Positions 10,586 through 22,450 of a DNA stretch of 64,000 nucleotides are shown here, piece after piece. A model generated the notes under the pieces. The model was not told where the DNA came from. It ran no database searches and saw only the letters and a program-made list of their open reading frames with translations. Made by a program: the position numbers and the translations under genes. Numbering within the stretch: the stretch's first letter is position 1; each line of letters begins with the position of its first letter. Source of the stretch: Gnetum montanum (lineage: Eukaryota > Streptophyta > Gnetopsida > Gnetales > Gnetaceae); the NCBI GenBank assembly GCA_015680685.1, contig MNCI01009539.1, positions 45,293 through 109,292 of the forward strand. The letters run 5' to 3'.

Positions 10586-12600
10586 GGTCTTTAAAAATCT
10601 GTTAAAGATGATTCTTCTTGTTCTCGCTAGAAGTAGCAAACTTTTAACCTTGATTGTTATGTTGATGCTTTTCTGGTTATGCAAAACATTCTTGAAGGAT
10701 CGACTAAAATTTCTTCTTATAGCCCCATGGGTCTAGTAAGCAGGCAAATTTTGAGCTACTATCTTATATGTGCTAGGATTTTCCCATGGACATATCCTCC
10801 ATTATCCCTCTCTTGGATTTGTTTTTGTGCTTGCCAAAAGACCTTCTTCCTTGGGTGTTTCTTTTAGCATCACTTGCAGTCACCAAAGGATCAACATTAG
10901 TTGTGGTAAATTTTTCTTAATAATTAATCCTTTTTCAAATTCCTTATCTTTTTTTTCCTTAATAGTTAGTTGTGGTAAAATTTCATTAACAATTAACCCT
11001 TTTCAAATCCCCTAGCTTTGTTTTCGTGCTTAGCAAAAGACCTTCTTCCTTAAGTATTTCTGTTAGCATCACCTACAATCACCAAAGGATCAACATTAGT
11101 TGTGGTAAATTTTTCTTAATAATTAATCCTTTTCAAATCCCTTAGCTTTCTTTTAAGCACAAGGTGATTATAGCATACTATGCCTAAGGCTATGAGGTAA
11201 CTAAAATCATCAAGCTACTCACATTATTTTTATCAATTACTATTAGTTACCATGATGTTCAAAATAGGATGTTGAAAAATTTTAAAGTAGACATCCTTAG
11301 CCCCCATGACTAATAAGCATGACTCTGGAAGCACATAGGTTTTTGAATAATTGAAACCAAAGGTCCAATTCAGAAGATGGCCAAGAAATATTAATGGATA
11401 TGGAAATAGAAAAGAGGAAAAATTAATGAAATAGGTGAGAATTAGTCCCAAAATCATGCATAAATTCAAAGAAACCATCATCGATGTTCTGGAAAATGTG
11501 AAGGTTAGTTCAAAGCCATCATCAACAAAAGTTATGTAAGTGGGTCCTCCTGAAAGTAGGCTCTTGCCATAATGCCCTGCATGACCACTTCTATAGATGT
11601 CTATCAGCACTTGAGAAGTTAAATGTAGACCATGCCTTTATTCCAAACAACACACAACTACCATGGTTAGGATGTTACACTATACTATACAAAACCAAAA
11701 GGCTCATAATTGCATGCAATAGTGAGGTGAATAAGGCAATGAGAAGGGATTGTAGAGATCAAGATGTCAATTACTTGACCATGTTCACAATAGGTTTTTG
11801 TGACAAGTGTGATTAAACTTATCAACATACATATCTATCCAAGTTTAGATCAAGTTCATACCATGAATAGTGACCTTGCATTGATGTGTTCCATCCTGCC
11901 AACTACCATGAGTCCACAACCATATCAAAGAACAATCATCATTCCAAAAAGAGAAGAAAAGAAAAGAATGAAGGAAGGTCCTTATTTAGAGAGATGCCTT
12001 CAAGCATGGGTAACATGTATTTCCAGCCGCATAACCTCATAACCAATGCTTGTAGTCCATTATTGTGTCTAAGGGGTGTGCTTTGAATTCTCATCATTGT
12101 TTATTATTATTTTTTATTTGTATCTTTTCCTTATTTTTTGTTTTTTAATTTTTATTTTCTTTGGATGAGAATCACACCATGCAAAGACAAAGCTTCCTTT
12201 TTATTGGTCGACGGGGGAGTGATGATACATTCCAAAAGGAATCATAAACCACATGAAGGTAGTCAAGAAGAGAACCTAATAAGTCCCCTTGAGCTCACAC
12301 CCTTTACTATTTCCACTTGGTCATTCCCTCTTTCTTCAAGGTACAATGATCATTGATTAATTTTAGTTTCATAAAATAAGAACCAAATTGTTTCCATAAA
12401 AAAGAACTTTTATTTAAAGAACTAGAGGGATGGATGAGGTAGTCTCACTACTTTACACAATTATTTACCTAATCATCTTGATATCATAGCACAAAAAACC
12501 CAACACATAGCATTGACTTCTACATCATGACTTGGAAATCTTATTAATAAAAACATAAAATACATTCATAAAATATAAAGAGAATCAGTCAAGAAAAGAG
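10586..12600 (-). other. 3' untranslated internal region of element B
   Basis: This stretch resumes element B after the solo LTR. Its part at about 11800-12340 is colinear with 40500-40870 in element D and, inverted, with 23150-23360 in element C, including a 'GGGTGTGCTTTGAATTCTCA' block. In C and D the same block lies between integrase and the 3' LTR. No coding capacity is evident. Confidence 0.6.
10818..11147. repeat. Tandem duplication, 199-bp period
   Basis: The block from 10818 to about 10947 recurs at 11017-11147 with few differences (shared text includes 'CACCAAAGGATCAACATTAG' and 'TTCTTAATAATTAATCC'). A third, shorter copy of the last 50 bp (TTAGTTGTGGTAAA..) lies between them at about 10960-11010. 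It is local to element B. Confidence 0.75.
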
Positions 12601-12629
12601 AAAAATATTAAGAAATAAAAAACAAATGA

Positions 12630-14167
12630 AGAATCAAAAAATTCTAGAACCGATAAGAAAATTAGTTACTTCCATGCATCTTTGAAACAATTTTATATTC
12701 TCATTTTCAAGCCACTGGGTGTCTTTTGTTTTAGTGGCTACTTCGTACATTGGTTTTTGCTCACACACTTGCTTTTGAACTTTATGGTGGGCCAATATAG
12801 GGGTTGTGTTAATATTTTGAACTTCCAGCCCACAACTACATCCTTTATCATTATTGGTGATGCATGGATTCTTCTGTCTCTCCACAATGATAGATTTATC
12901 TTTGTGTCTTGTGTTGGAGAGATGATGGTTGTTGGCTTTTGCATATGATTAGGAGACATCATTTTTGTGAGGAACGTTATTGCTTCAAATTGGCCTTGTG
13001 TTGGTTTGGGTGATGTAGTAGGTCCATGATTGTTTTTCTTCGGATTATGACATTTCCTTTAAAATGGATGCTTCTGATGTTGTAGTTGAGATCTACTAAT
13101 GTTATCATTTACATGTATGTTTGTAGAACAAGTGGAATTCTCTCATTGATGTTATGATGCTAAACCTTCTTGTGTTGTTGGAAGTGACATATGGTGAAGG
13201 TGAGTATGAAAATATTGAGGATATGATGCATGGTGAGAGGTGTGAGGTGGTGACCTCGTATAAGATGTTGTTAGGTAATGATATTTAGGAGAGTGGTAGT
13301 AGTAATTTGACGTAGAAGAAGTAAAACTAGTTGGTGAAATAGGGTGTTAAACATAATATCTATGTGGGTTTAGTTGGTAGGAAGGATAGGGTTGGTTTGA
13401 TGGTGGCCTCCCCCACAATTTTGGTTGTTTCCATTGTAGTTGATGCTAGTGTTGAGGTTGGTAATAAGTCCCACTAGGATAGTATGGTTGGTTGTAGGAT
13501 TGTCTAAAATTACCTTGTGGAAAAGAAAATATCTTGGACATGTGCTTTTGTACAAACTTTAGATATAATGTTGTGATGAAAATTTCTATTTCTATTTATT
13601 TCATTATGATGATCTTGTCTATGCTCATGGTGATGTCTTTGATTTTTCCCTTGGGTTTGATTTCTATCTTTGTCTTGACCTTGTAGTGGAGCTCTATCTC
13701 TATACCTACGTTCATCTTCATCAAAACTAGACATTGAAGAGGAAGAGGAAGATGAGGAATTGGGAGAATTACCATGGCTTCTATAGTTCTTCCCATGGTC
13801 CCTTGATTTATCTTTTCTAGGTTTAGAGGAGGTCCTAGGCCTTGAGGCCCTCCTTGATCTAGGACTTACTTCATCTCCTCTACGATTGTTAAAACTAGTT
13901 GAATGTAGTCTTTGACTATAGTAAGGGTCTAAATGAGCATAGGAAATCCCTCTTTGAGGTTTTTTACTTCAATTTTCCTCAGTATATATCCTATCATTTC
14001 TCTTATGAGTGTTCTCATCATATGATGCATTATTGGTCCTATATGAAGAAGACATGGTTTTGTTTGATAATGTGCATGATTTAAAATATTAATGTTTTCT
14101 AGGAGATAGATCATTAATACCTTTACAACAATCATATATAATATAATGAATCTAGACAACTTGCACC
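12630..14167 (-). pseudogene. Degraded gag region of element B
   Basis: Minus-strand frames between about 14090 and 12640 show gag-like composition. First comes an R/D/H/E-rich stretch ('DEDERRYRDRAPLQGQDKD', about 13660-13730) like the charged region of gag in C and D. Then comes a Q/P/Y-rich linker ('QSYNQPYYPSGTYYQPQ', about 13450-13500) equivalent to the linker after the zinc motif in D and F. The retrotransposon gag core and the Cys/His motif between these two parts are missing, so an internal deletion has joined them. A further open stretch, 12962-12634, with a 'KDVVVGWKF' segment has no counterpart recognised in C or D. Confidence 0.5.
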
Positions 14168-14187
14168 ATCCTTAGCAATGGTGCTAA
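14168..14187 (-). other. Primer-binding site of element B (tRNA-Asp type)
   Basis: On the minus strand: TTAGCACCATTGCTAAGGAT, directly after the LTR end. It is a decayed form of TTGGCGCCGTTGCCGGGGA, the sequence complementary to the 3' end of plant tRNA-Asp that Athila-type elements use. Confidence 0.65.
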
Positions 14188-15036
14188 TGATGAGCAACGA
14201 GGTACCCTAAACCCAAGCATACAAATCACAAGCATTCACACATGATTTGGTTGAATTGTATGGATGAGATTAGCTATGGCATCTAGATCACTATGCCTTG
14301 ATCATAGTTCACTGTCTTACCACTTGGACTAGTGGTAGCTTTCTCATGTATGGTTTAGTCCAAAGTGAGGGATATGATTTTTATTATTTTATATTTTATT
14401 ATTCTATGATTAACAATAGGTCGAAACTCAATTTATAATCAATTCAACTAATCTAATTACTAATTAATAATCAACTATTCTAACATAAGTATCTGATCCC
14501 ACTTCCCATGTACATCTTGAACACATATAACGCTATAAGGTTGTCAAACGTTAAGCGTTGCTAGGATTACCAAGATTCATATGCATGCTTGACACAATTG
14601 CAATTATCTGCTTAATTAATAAACATGCATGAAAATGTAAATATTAACTAAGTACATGAAAAGTAAATTACATGCAAAGTAATTCTAATGTAAGTCAAAA
14701 TGCTACAATGAATAAGAATCAACGTCAATTTTATTTCTATTCATGGAATATGTCCAAGTACATTTCGACTCAAATAAGACTTCATACAATTGACTCAAAT
14801 CCACTCTGTGGGCACTCACTAACTATTTTGTAAGGTTACAGAAGAAAACCATAAGAGTTCAGCTACTCTATTAACAAAACTATGAAAAACTAATGCAAAA
14901 CTATTATCCATACTATGTGCCTAGGCACTATATTTATAGGCTACCCCATACCCCCCAATATTAGATATCCAATAACATATCTAGGGGCCTGATATTGGGT
15001 ATCTGATATCATAGCCAGGAAAATCATGACTCATCT
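14188..15036 (-). repeat. 5' LTR of element B
   Basis: 849 bp, colinear with 7952-8829. The terminal TG of the element strand has decayed (15036 is T where A is expected, so the element begins AGATGAGTC). The GATATC dyads at 14960-15015 and a TATAAATATAG box near 14927-14940 are retained. Confidence 0.85.
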
Positions 15037-15041
15037 ATTAG

Positions 15042-15340
15042 TATATAATGTCATTTCAAAGAAGTGAAATTTAGAATGGTGTATCAATAAAGTAGTTATG
15101 CTCTTTAAATAGGAGATAATAGAGATCTAAATAATTATAGATTGATTGTAATATTTTTGCCAAACTTCTAGGAAATATTCAAAAATTTATGGTAAGAATT
15201 TAGTTGGTAGCATTCTACTATAGATCATCTCATCATTTTAAAACATCATATCTACTATGTAGATTTTTTTAAGGCCTATGCTTCTATCACTCAAAATAAG
15301 TTATGGAGATGCTTGGAAATTTAGAAGTTCCCAACATAAT
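15042..15340 (+). pseudogene. LINE reverse transcriptase remnant, continuation after element B
   Basis: Reading across stops gives 'GDNRDLNNYRLIVIFLPNF' (about 15110-15165), which resembles the RT motif 'KGDxxxxNNYRPISLLP' of non-LTR retrotransposons. It is followed by 'VDFFKAYASITQNKLWRCLE' (about 15260-15320), resembling 'VDFKKAFDSV...LWxxLE', where the catalytic Asp block is partly kept. With 7056-7951 removed from element B, the two parts read as one RT in the correct order. It is cut again at 15341 by the LTR of element C; no further piece was recognised downstream. Confidence 0.6.
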
Positions 15341-16273
15341 TGATGAGTTACATTAAGTTGGCTTTATTGATGAGGCCTCATTGACATGGCCTCATCAACG
15401 AGGCTTAGTCAATGCATCTTACCATGCATCGATGAGGCCCTATTGATGTAGTGTCAATTTTTTTTGACTTTTAGCTATAAATACGGACTTGTACTTGCAT
15501 TTATGGCATAAGAAAATTATCATTGTAGAGATTTTACATTTTTTCTATTTAAAAGTTAGAATTTTTCCTCTAAGTGATGATAGTAGGAGTCATTGAGTGT
15601 ACGAATCTTTATTTGAGCATTGGTGTACCTGAGCACAATAGTGTGTGTGGTAATAAAGATGAGCTTTCTAATAAACCTTGTAGCACTTTGGATAGATTAG
15701 CTACTTTATTTATGCATTTACTATTTTCAATTTTTTATTAAATTTTTTCAATTAATTATTAAATATTTTCTAGTTATTACATTAATTAGGAAATTAAGTG
15801 AGATAGATTACACACATAAGTATGATCGCATCGAGCATAACACATATTCACTTGGTAATCTTAGTAGCGTTATCGCTTGGTACACCCATTAGCATAGCAC
15901 TTGGTTGCCCAACTACAGATACATGTTTTCAAGACATGTATGAAAAGTAGAAACAAATACTTATGTTAGGATTAGTTAAATGATCAATTGATTAGTTAAT
16001 TTAGATTAGTTAATCAAATTTCTTTTTATCTAAATTTCAGGCATCCAACTATAAAACATAAAAATGATAAAAATTGAATTCCTTAGTTACACTTAACCAT
16101 ATCAAAAAATGTCACAAGTGTAATTAGAAAGACAATAATTGACCTTAAGGCTAGATGCACTTCCTAAAGGGCTAGTGCATTGGAAATGACAAAGTTTATG
16201 AAATTTGACTAGATTGTGTGTGAACGCTTTATGATTCGTATGGTTGGACGTAAGGGTTCCTCATTGCTCATCA
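15341..16273 (+). repeat. 5' LTR of element C
   Basis: 933 bp, TGATGAGTTACATT...TTGCTCATCA. U3 has a cluster of GATGAGGCC/GGCCTCATC and ATTGATG dyads (15366-15450) followed by GCTATAAATAC (15473-15483). R/U5 landmarks shared with the other copies are 'CTTTATTTGAGCATTGGTG' (15608) and GGTAATAAAGATGAG (15650), then the 'CACTTGGTAATC' region. Confidence 0.85.
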
Positions 16274-16293
16274 TTGGCACCATTTTTGGAGAC
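16274..16293 (+). other. Primer-binding site of element C
   Basis: TTGGCACCATTTTTGGAGAC follows the LTR directly and matches the plant tRNA-Asp complement TTGGCGCCGTTGCCGGGGA at most positions. Several of the differences are C-to-T or G-to-A at former CpGs. Confidence 0.75.
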
Positions 16294-16427
16294 TTTGTTT
16301 GTGGAACGTGCACTATTTAGGTCTAAGTGAATAGCATTATATTGTTGTATGAACCTAAAGGGCAATATCATTCCCACTATACATAGAATTATAAAAGCAC
16401 ACTAATAATTTCATTTTGTTTTGTAAG

Positions 16428-18660
16428 ATGTCTTCTTCTTCTCGCAAGCATGAAGATACCAAACCACCAATCACACAAGAATGCAAGGTGGTATACACTC
16501 ATCCAAATGAGTTTGTGCCAAATTTCACCTTAATCCTACATTAGGATGAACATATGAAATGACATGATATGGAAGAAAACATTGTCTTGCCCCTCGATCG
16601 ATTTGTGCCTAGGATGCTATTCAAAACCCTTAAGAAGTTGGGCATGGTAGACCTTCATAAAGAATACATTGTGGATGGATACGACACTTGAAACTACTAT
16701 CCCAATGAAAGACAATGTAAATGAGATCAACATCAAAATAAACTCCATGAAGCTACAAAGGGAAAACATTACACTAACCCCTTGTTCCTACTAGATTAAG
16801 AGGATAATGAGGATCCTCCCTTGTAAGGTTCTCAAAATGAAGATTCTTCACCCCTTACTACTGATGAAAAGGGTGTAAACGTGACCTTGTAATCAACTAT
16901 TCATAAGCTAGGTTTAGGAAAGAGTACTCACCAAGGTAAGGACTCAGGAAAGCATTACAATTTTAAGGGATCTAAGGATGGTAATTGTAACAAGCACAAG
17001 AGTGGTGGCAAATACTACAATGGTGGTGGTGGTGGTCCATCTTCCTCTTCATCCTCTTCATCGAATCTTGAACATTCCTATTCATTTGATGGTTCTCATG
17101 GAAGTTGCCATCGAAACAACCATGATGAAGTTGATTGGCAAAATAACAATGACCATGAAGGCCACCAAAACCAAAGGGGTGGCCAAAACCATCATCAACA
17201 CAGTGATGATGATGAACCCTTATTAGTAACTTGAAGTATGATTAATATTGTGAAGGTAATTAAAATATTGACTAGGCATATGAAGGATAGTCGAATCAAG
17301 CGCCTAGATATGAATAATATCCCAAAATTTGAGGGGGGGATATAATTCTAATCTGCAAACACATCTACAAGCTTTTCAAGATGCTTGTGCCTTACAAAAC
17401 ATAGAGAATGAAAGGAAAAATATCAAAATTTTCCTAAGGACACTCATTAAGAAAGCTAAAATTTGGTACCAATCCTTAGAGCTGGAATCTATCCATAGAT
17501 GGAGTACCATGTTAAAACTATTTGATGACAAATACTAGATATACTCCAAAGTGTCTAATCTAAGAATGCAAATCCAAGGCTAGAAATAAGAAGCTCATGA
17601 ACCCTTGGATGCCACCATGGGCCAATACTATTTACTCCTACACTGATGCCCTAGTCATGGTTACTCTTAGAAATAACAACTTTGCCACATTGTAGATGGG
17701 CTTAGAGCTGAAACAAGAAGAATTCATGGGGTGTATGCCCAAGGAAGGTTGTCTGAATTGAGAGCTCATCATATCTAAAGGCTAATTGAGCAAGTAGTAA
17801 AAGAGGAAGGTGAGCTATGAAAAAGGGAAAGTGCTGAAGAGTATAATAGGGACCCATCCATCAAAAAATGAGAGGTTCAATTTTGTGATGAGGAGGATAA
17901 AGACCTTTCCCATCCAAAAATCTATATTTGATATTTTGACCAAGGTTGACAAGTCATGGAATTCTTTGGATGAAAAACTTCAAACTACTTTGAAGATTGC
18001 TAAAGAATCCAAAGAGCAAATAAGTGATCATAATTGCAGGAAGTGAAAAGAAGCTAAACGTGCCTACCAAAGAGGTAAAGGCAAGGCTACTGTAGTAGAG
18101 GAAGTTGTGGAGTCTCAATTTGATGATGAAATTGAATGTGACATATGCCAATACGAACATCCAAAGGGATGTTTCCCTATGATGTCACACTTATAAGAGT
18201 CTAAAGTGTATGCATTGAATCATCATATAGCACGTAGGAAAGCACCAAGACAATTGCCTTACCCTCAACAAAGTCCAAGGTAGTTCCACCAACAACAATA
18301 AGCTTACTACCCAAGTAGAACTCCTTCACAACCTTATGAATAATACCAATAGTGGTACCAACCACAATCATGGGGAATTCCACCACCAAGGTAGTAGTAC
18401 TCTTATAGGTAACTAGATCCATACGGGTACTATGTTCAGTAGCCCGTCTCCTCTAGAGGTTCTACAAATCATACATCATTCCAACATCATTGTTACCTTC
18501 CAAAGTATCATCATACACATTCACCTTCTACTTGAGGCGAAAAGCCATATCCATATCATCCTTGACATCCTTCTACACCTACACCTCCAACTTTAACCCA
18601 ATTACCTCCTTCTTTGTCTATGCAAGATGAGATTCCTCCATAGCTGCAACAAAAAAATGC
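16428..18660 (+). pseudogene. gag of element C (capsid polyprotein), degraded
   Basis: It starts at ATG 16428 ('MSSSSRKHEDTK'). The N-terminal part with 'VVYTHPNEFVPNFTLILH' is shared with D, E and F. A low-complexity region follows (Gly/Ser/His-rich; 16978-17226 in a shifted frame). Then comes the gag core 'YNSNLQTHLQAFQDACALQN' to 'FDDKY' (17341-17538), then a K/E-rich helix, and a short Cys/His motif 'CDICQYEHPKGCFPMMSHL' (about 18140-18195) that acts as the nucleic-acid-binding knuckle. The tail is Q/P/Y-rich. At least ten in-frame stops are present. The role in an active element is to form the virus-like particle that packages RNA. Confidence 0.7.
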
Positions 18661-18879
18661 TACAAGAGTTGTACACTCCTAACTAGTTTTTTAACCAAGT
18701 AGTCTAGATAATTAATCAAGGAAATGACCTTTCTTCCCACTTAGTAGTCCTATCTAGCCCTCAAAACCTACTCTAATTTATTTTCCTACATATCCATCAC
18801 CCTCATCCTCTACATCAAATACTTTCAAGTGCCCTTCAAACCAAGTGCTACCTAGGATCCACACTGTAATGCTATCTTA

Positions 18880-19440
18880 GGTTGTTTCTAACTGGATTAA
18901 GGCTGGTAGTCTTTCTAGAAAAATATTTGACTGAGAAAGTCCACTCATCTATCCACAAATTGTTGGAAAAGGGCCATGCAAAGCTCTTCTTAACTTTGGT
19001 TCCAAAGTTAACCTCATCTCCCATGACATGTACAAGGCCTAGAACCTACCACCTCTTAAGAAGAGCAAGATTTGTTTAGAATTAGTAGATCACTCAATTA
19101 CTATCCCTTTGAGATTAGTAGAGGACATTGTAACCCAGTTTGTGGGTGGTCCTATCCTACTAATTTTATGGTAATCAAGATGAACAACTAGAAAAATGAT
19201 TTCCCTATCATTACGGGAAGATCTTGGTTAAGCACAGTTAACATGCAAGTGGGTATAAAGGACCCATCTCTAGAAATATCTAAAGAAAATGAGCTAGAGA
19301 AAATTAAGAAGAAGTGTATTACATGCATTGCATATAGTGATAATGGGTATAATTGCATGCAAAAAGATTTGGTCAATCAAGAGCACATACATTAAATAAT
19401 GCAATCAGTGTGCACAAGAGATGAATATTCAAAGGTGTTT
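18880..19440 (+). pseudogene. Aspartic protease region of element C
   Basis: The frame reads 'CKALLNFGSKVNLISHDMY' at about 18976-19032, the counterpart of the retroviral-type active-site segment (A)LLDSGSxVNLIS. Catalytic Asp is replaced by Asn, and the next residue is also altered. 'SITIPLRLVEDI' follows (about 19096-19131), as in element D. Stops interrupt both sides. Confidence 0.65.
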
Positions 19441-19879
19441 GTACATAGCAGTCATAAAGTAGGATGACACCCAGTGGTTGATAGCTGATTTAGATAGTAC
19501 CAAAATATGCATGAATCCAACTGAGAGTTGAACATGTGCATATGTTGAAAGCATGGAAAAAATTGAAAAAGTTAATTTCCAACTCTCTAATGAAGATGAT
19601 GATACCTATTGCGGAGAGTTGGAAATCCTTGATCACTTCAAGCAAGAGCCCTTAGAGCTAAAGACTTTACTAACCAGTATGGAGTATGCATTTTTAAAGA
19701 ATGGTAAACTAGTCATCATTAATGAAAAAATTTCTCTTGAATAAAAAGAAAACTTGTTAAAAGTGATGAATAAATGATCAACAACCTTTGCTTGGTCATA
19801 TCTAGAGCTAATAGGAATCAATCCAAGGATATGCTAGCATTGCATCTACATCGACTTGGCAATGAATCCTAGAAGGTAG

Positions 19880-20640
19880 CCATAGAGGTATTTGAATCCC
19901 AAATTAAAGAAAATCTTCAAGGAGGAGATAGAGAAACTCCTTAAGGTGGGGTTCATCTATCCAATTGCAAATAGTGAGTGGGTTAGCCCACTTGTAATTG
20001 TACCAAAGAAGGATGTTAAATGGTGGATCTGCATTGACTTTAGGCTATTAAATATGGCAACATTTAATAATCACTTTCCTTTGCCATTTTTGGATCAAGT
20101 ATTAGACAACATATCCAGGCATTGTTATTATAGCTTTTTTGGAAAGTTATTGTGCCTATAACCAAATCCAAATTGCAACCAAAGATCAAGCCAAGACAAC
20201 ATCCATAAGCCCCTGGGGAAATTTAAAATATTGTAAAATGCCATTTGGCCTATGCAATGCTCCTACAACATTTCAACACTTACTCCTTAGTATCTTTTAG
20301 TAGCAAATTGATAGTGATGTTGAAGTCTTCATGGATGACTTTTCTACCTATGGAGCTACCTTTGAGCAAGCCTTGGATGGACTTGAGAAAGTATTAAAGA
20401 GATGTGTAGAGACAAACCTATGACTCAACTAGAAAAAGGGCCATCCCATGGTCCAAGAAGGCATTGTGTTAGGGCATCAAATTTCACATGAATGGATTGA
20501 GATAGACCCAAAAAAGATAAGGGTCATCCAATAAATAACACACCAACTAGAGATCATTAAAGATGTCCAATCATTCCTTGGACACACTAGTTACTACCAA
20601 TGACTTATTGAGGATTTATCTAAGATTGAAAAGCAATTGG
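19880..20640 (+). pseudogene. Reverse transcriptase of element C
   Basis: Motifs appear in order: 'EEIEKLLKVGFIYPI' (19921), 'SEWVSPLVIVPKKD' (19973), 'CIDFRLLNMATFNNHFPLPF' (20030), a frame change near 20150, 'FGLCNAPTTFQ' (about 20245), and the polymerase box FMDD at 20328-20339 followed by 'FSTYG'. Two catalytic Asp codons of the FMDD box are intact, but stops and frameshifts on each side prevent translation. Confidence 0.8.
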
Positions 20641-20719
20641 TAGAGATTACAAAGAAAGTTGCACCTTTCATCTAGACCAAAGAATGTGAACTTGCATTCC
20701 AAAAATTTAAAAAAAACTC

Positions 20720-21170
20720 ATAGAAACACTAATCCTATGAGCATTAGATTGGTCCAAACCATTTCATATTATGATAGATGCATCTAACTATGCTTTGGAA
20801 GTAGTGCTCATGAATATGGATAATAAGAAACATCCATACTATATTTATTGCATGAGAAGAAGCATTGTGGAGGCAGAGTTAAATTACACCACCATAGAGA
20901 AAGAATTAATGGTAGTGGTGTATGCATTAGGAAAGTTTAGGCACTATGTGCTAGGTTACAAAGTATTTATGCATATGGATCATAGTATGATTTGCTTCCT
21001 CATGAACAAGCTGATGGTGAGCCCTCATGTCATACAGTGGCTCGTGATCTTGCAGAAATTTGATCTCTCTATGGTAGATCGAAGAGGAACTAAGAATGTG
21101 GTCACTGTCCACCTCTCTTGCTTAAGATGGGATAATAAAGAGGAGGAGATTACACTCTCTAATCAATTTC
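20720..21170 (+). pseudogene. RNase H domain of element C
   Basis: The frame 20771-21298 is open: 'MIDASNYALEVVLMN' supplies the first catalytic Asp, 'AELNYTTIEKELMVVVYAL' the Glu, and 'HMDHSMICFLMNK' corresponds to the 'TDHxxLxxL' segment. It corresponds to the domain that removes RNA from the RNA-DNA hybrid. This is one of the least damaged parts of the element. Confidence 0.8.
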
Positions 21171-21289
21171 TAGATGAACTCCTCTTTACTAGAGTAATAA
21201 ATGAACAAATGCCTACAAAAGCTACATGGTATAATGAAATCCTCACATATCTTCTCACTCAAGAGATGCCACAAGACTTAGATTTTAGG

Positions 21290-22450
21290 AAGAAGTAACA
21301 ATTTCTTCATTGGGTCAAATACTTCATGAAAATTAATGGACACCTTTATAAGATGTGTGCCGATAGCCTAATTTGTTGGTGTGTCCCTAATGAAGATCAA
21401 CTACAGATTCTCCAATATGCTTACGAAGGACCTTGTGGAGGCCACTATGCAAGGAGATGCATGACCATAAAAATCCTAATGGTATAATAATATTGACATA
21501 TGATCTTTAAGGATGCCCACTAGTTTGTCAAGTTTCATGAATGTTGTCAACGTGATGGGGGGATGACCACTTGCATGTAAGGTCATCAACAATGGATTTA
21601 ATCACTAGAGCCTTTCGACATATGGAGTGTTGACTTCATGGGTCCCATCACACCTATGTCTAATGGGAAGGTGTATATTATAGTAACAGTTGACTACTAG
21701 ACAAAATGGGCAGAAGTAATAGCTATTACTGATTATACATCATCCACTTCTATGAAATTTATATAAAAAAATATTGTAAATAGGTTTGGGATCCCACGTT
21801 CACTAATTTTTGATAATGAAATTCATTTCATAGGTGCCACATTTAGAAAATTAATGCAACTCTTGGGGGTAGAACATAAATTAACAACATCTTACCACCC
21901 CCAAGCAAACAATCAAGCAGAGATAACCAACTAGGAGATTACAAAAATACTAACACAGACCATTAGCAAATATAGAAAGGACTGGAGTACAAAACTTAAC
22001 GATGCTCTTTGGGTATATCATTTAACTTGGAAACTTCCTATTGGCTATTTTCCTTATGAGTTAGTGTATGGAAAACTTCTAATGCTATTGATTGAATCCA
22101 AGCTCCATACACTCTTAATGACCTATGATATAAACCTTGACCTAAGTTTGGCATAGAAGAAAAAATTGATCAATCTAAACATGCTAGATGAAAATCACTT
22201 AGTGGCCCTATCCTTAAGCATCATGATGTTAGAATAATGAAAGTAAAACTTCAAAAAGGAGATAAGGTTCTTTACTAGAACCCCACACATGTACCCTAAA
22301 AGACAAAATTCCAAACATTGTGGGAGGGACCTTATATAATCAATTAAACCTTTTCCTTTGGGGCCATGATAAGTTGCAAACCCAACAATCCAAATAAAAA
22401 GTAGTTGGTAAACATCCGACAAGTCAAACCTTTCCTAGAATCAAGATAGG
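21290..22450 (+). pseudogene. Integrase of element C
   Basis: The zinc-binding part reads 'GGHYARR' (21436) and 'HECCQR' (about 21537). The catalytic core has Asp in 'VDFMGPITP' (21631), Asp in 'IFDNEIHF' (21803) and Glu in 'YHPQANNQAEIT' (21892), so the D,D-35-E residues survive. The C-terminal part with 'KLPIGYFPYELVYGK' (22030-22075) ends at 'KPFLESR' near 22440. Several stops are scattered through it. A nearly identical but more decayed tail is at 1085-1410. Confidence 0.78.

Larger units (their letters stand above)
7952..15036 (-). mobile_element. Athila-like LTR retrotransposon B, gag remnant only, TSD ATTAG
   Basis: Two LTRs (7952-8829 and 14188-15036) flank an internal region with a polypurine tract next to the 3' LTR and a tRNA-Asp-type primer-binding site next to the 5' LTR, both on the minus strand. 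The 5-bp duplication ATTAG is perfect at 7947-7951 and 15037-15041. The interior holds the 3' untranslated segment shared with elements C and D (for example 11960-12090 matches 40560-40690) and a gag-like remnant, but no protease, RT, RNase H or integrase signal was found. A 1.56-kb solo LTR of another family is inserted at 9026. It therefore looks like a pol-less (gag-only) derivative moved by helper enzymes, or an element that lost pol after insertion. Confidence 0.8.

Noticed and set aside
9019-10867. Several 60-93 codon ORFs in and just after the solo LTR
   Set aside because: They lie in a non-coding LTR and its flank and do not match a protein family; frames are not shared with the related LTR at 53600.
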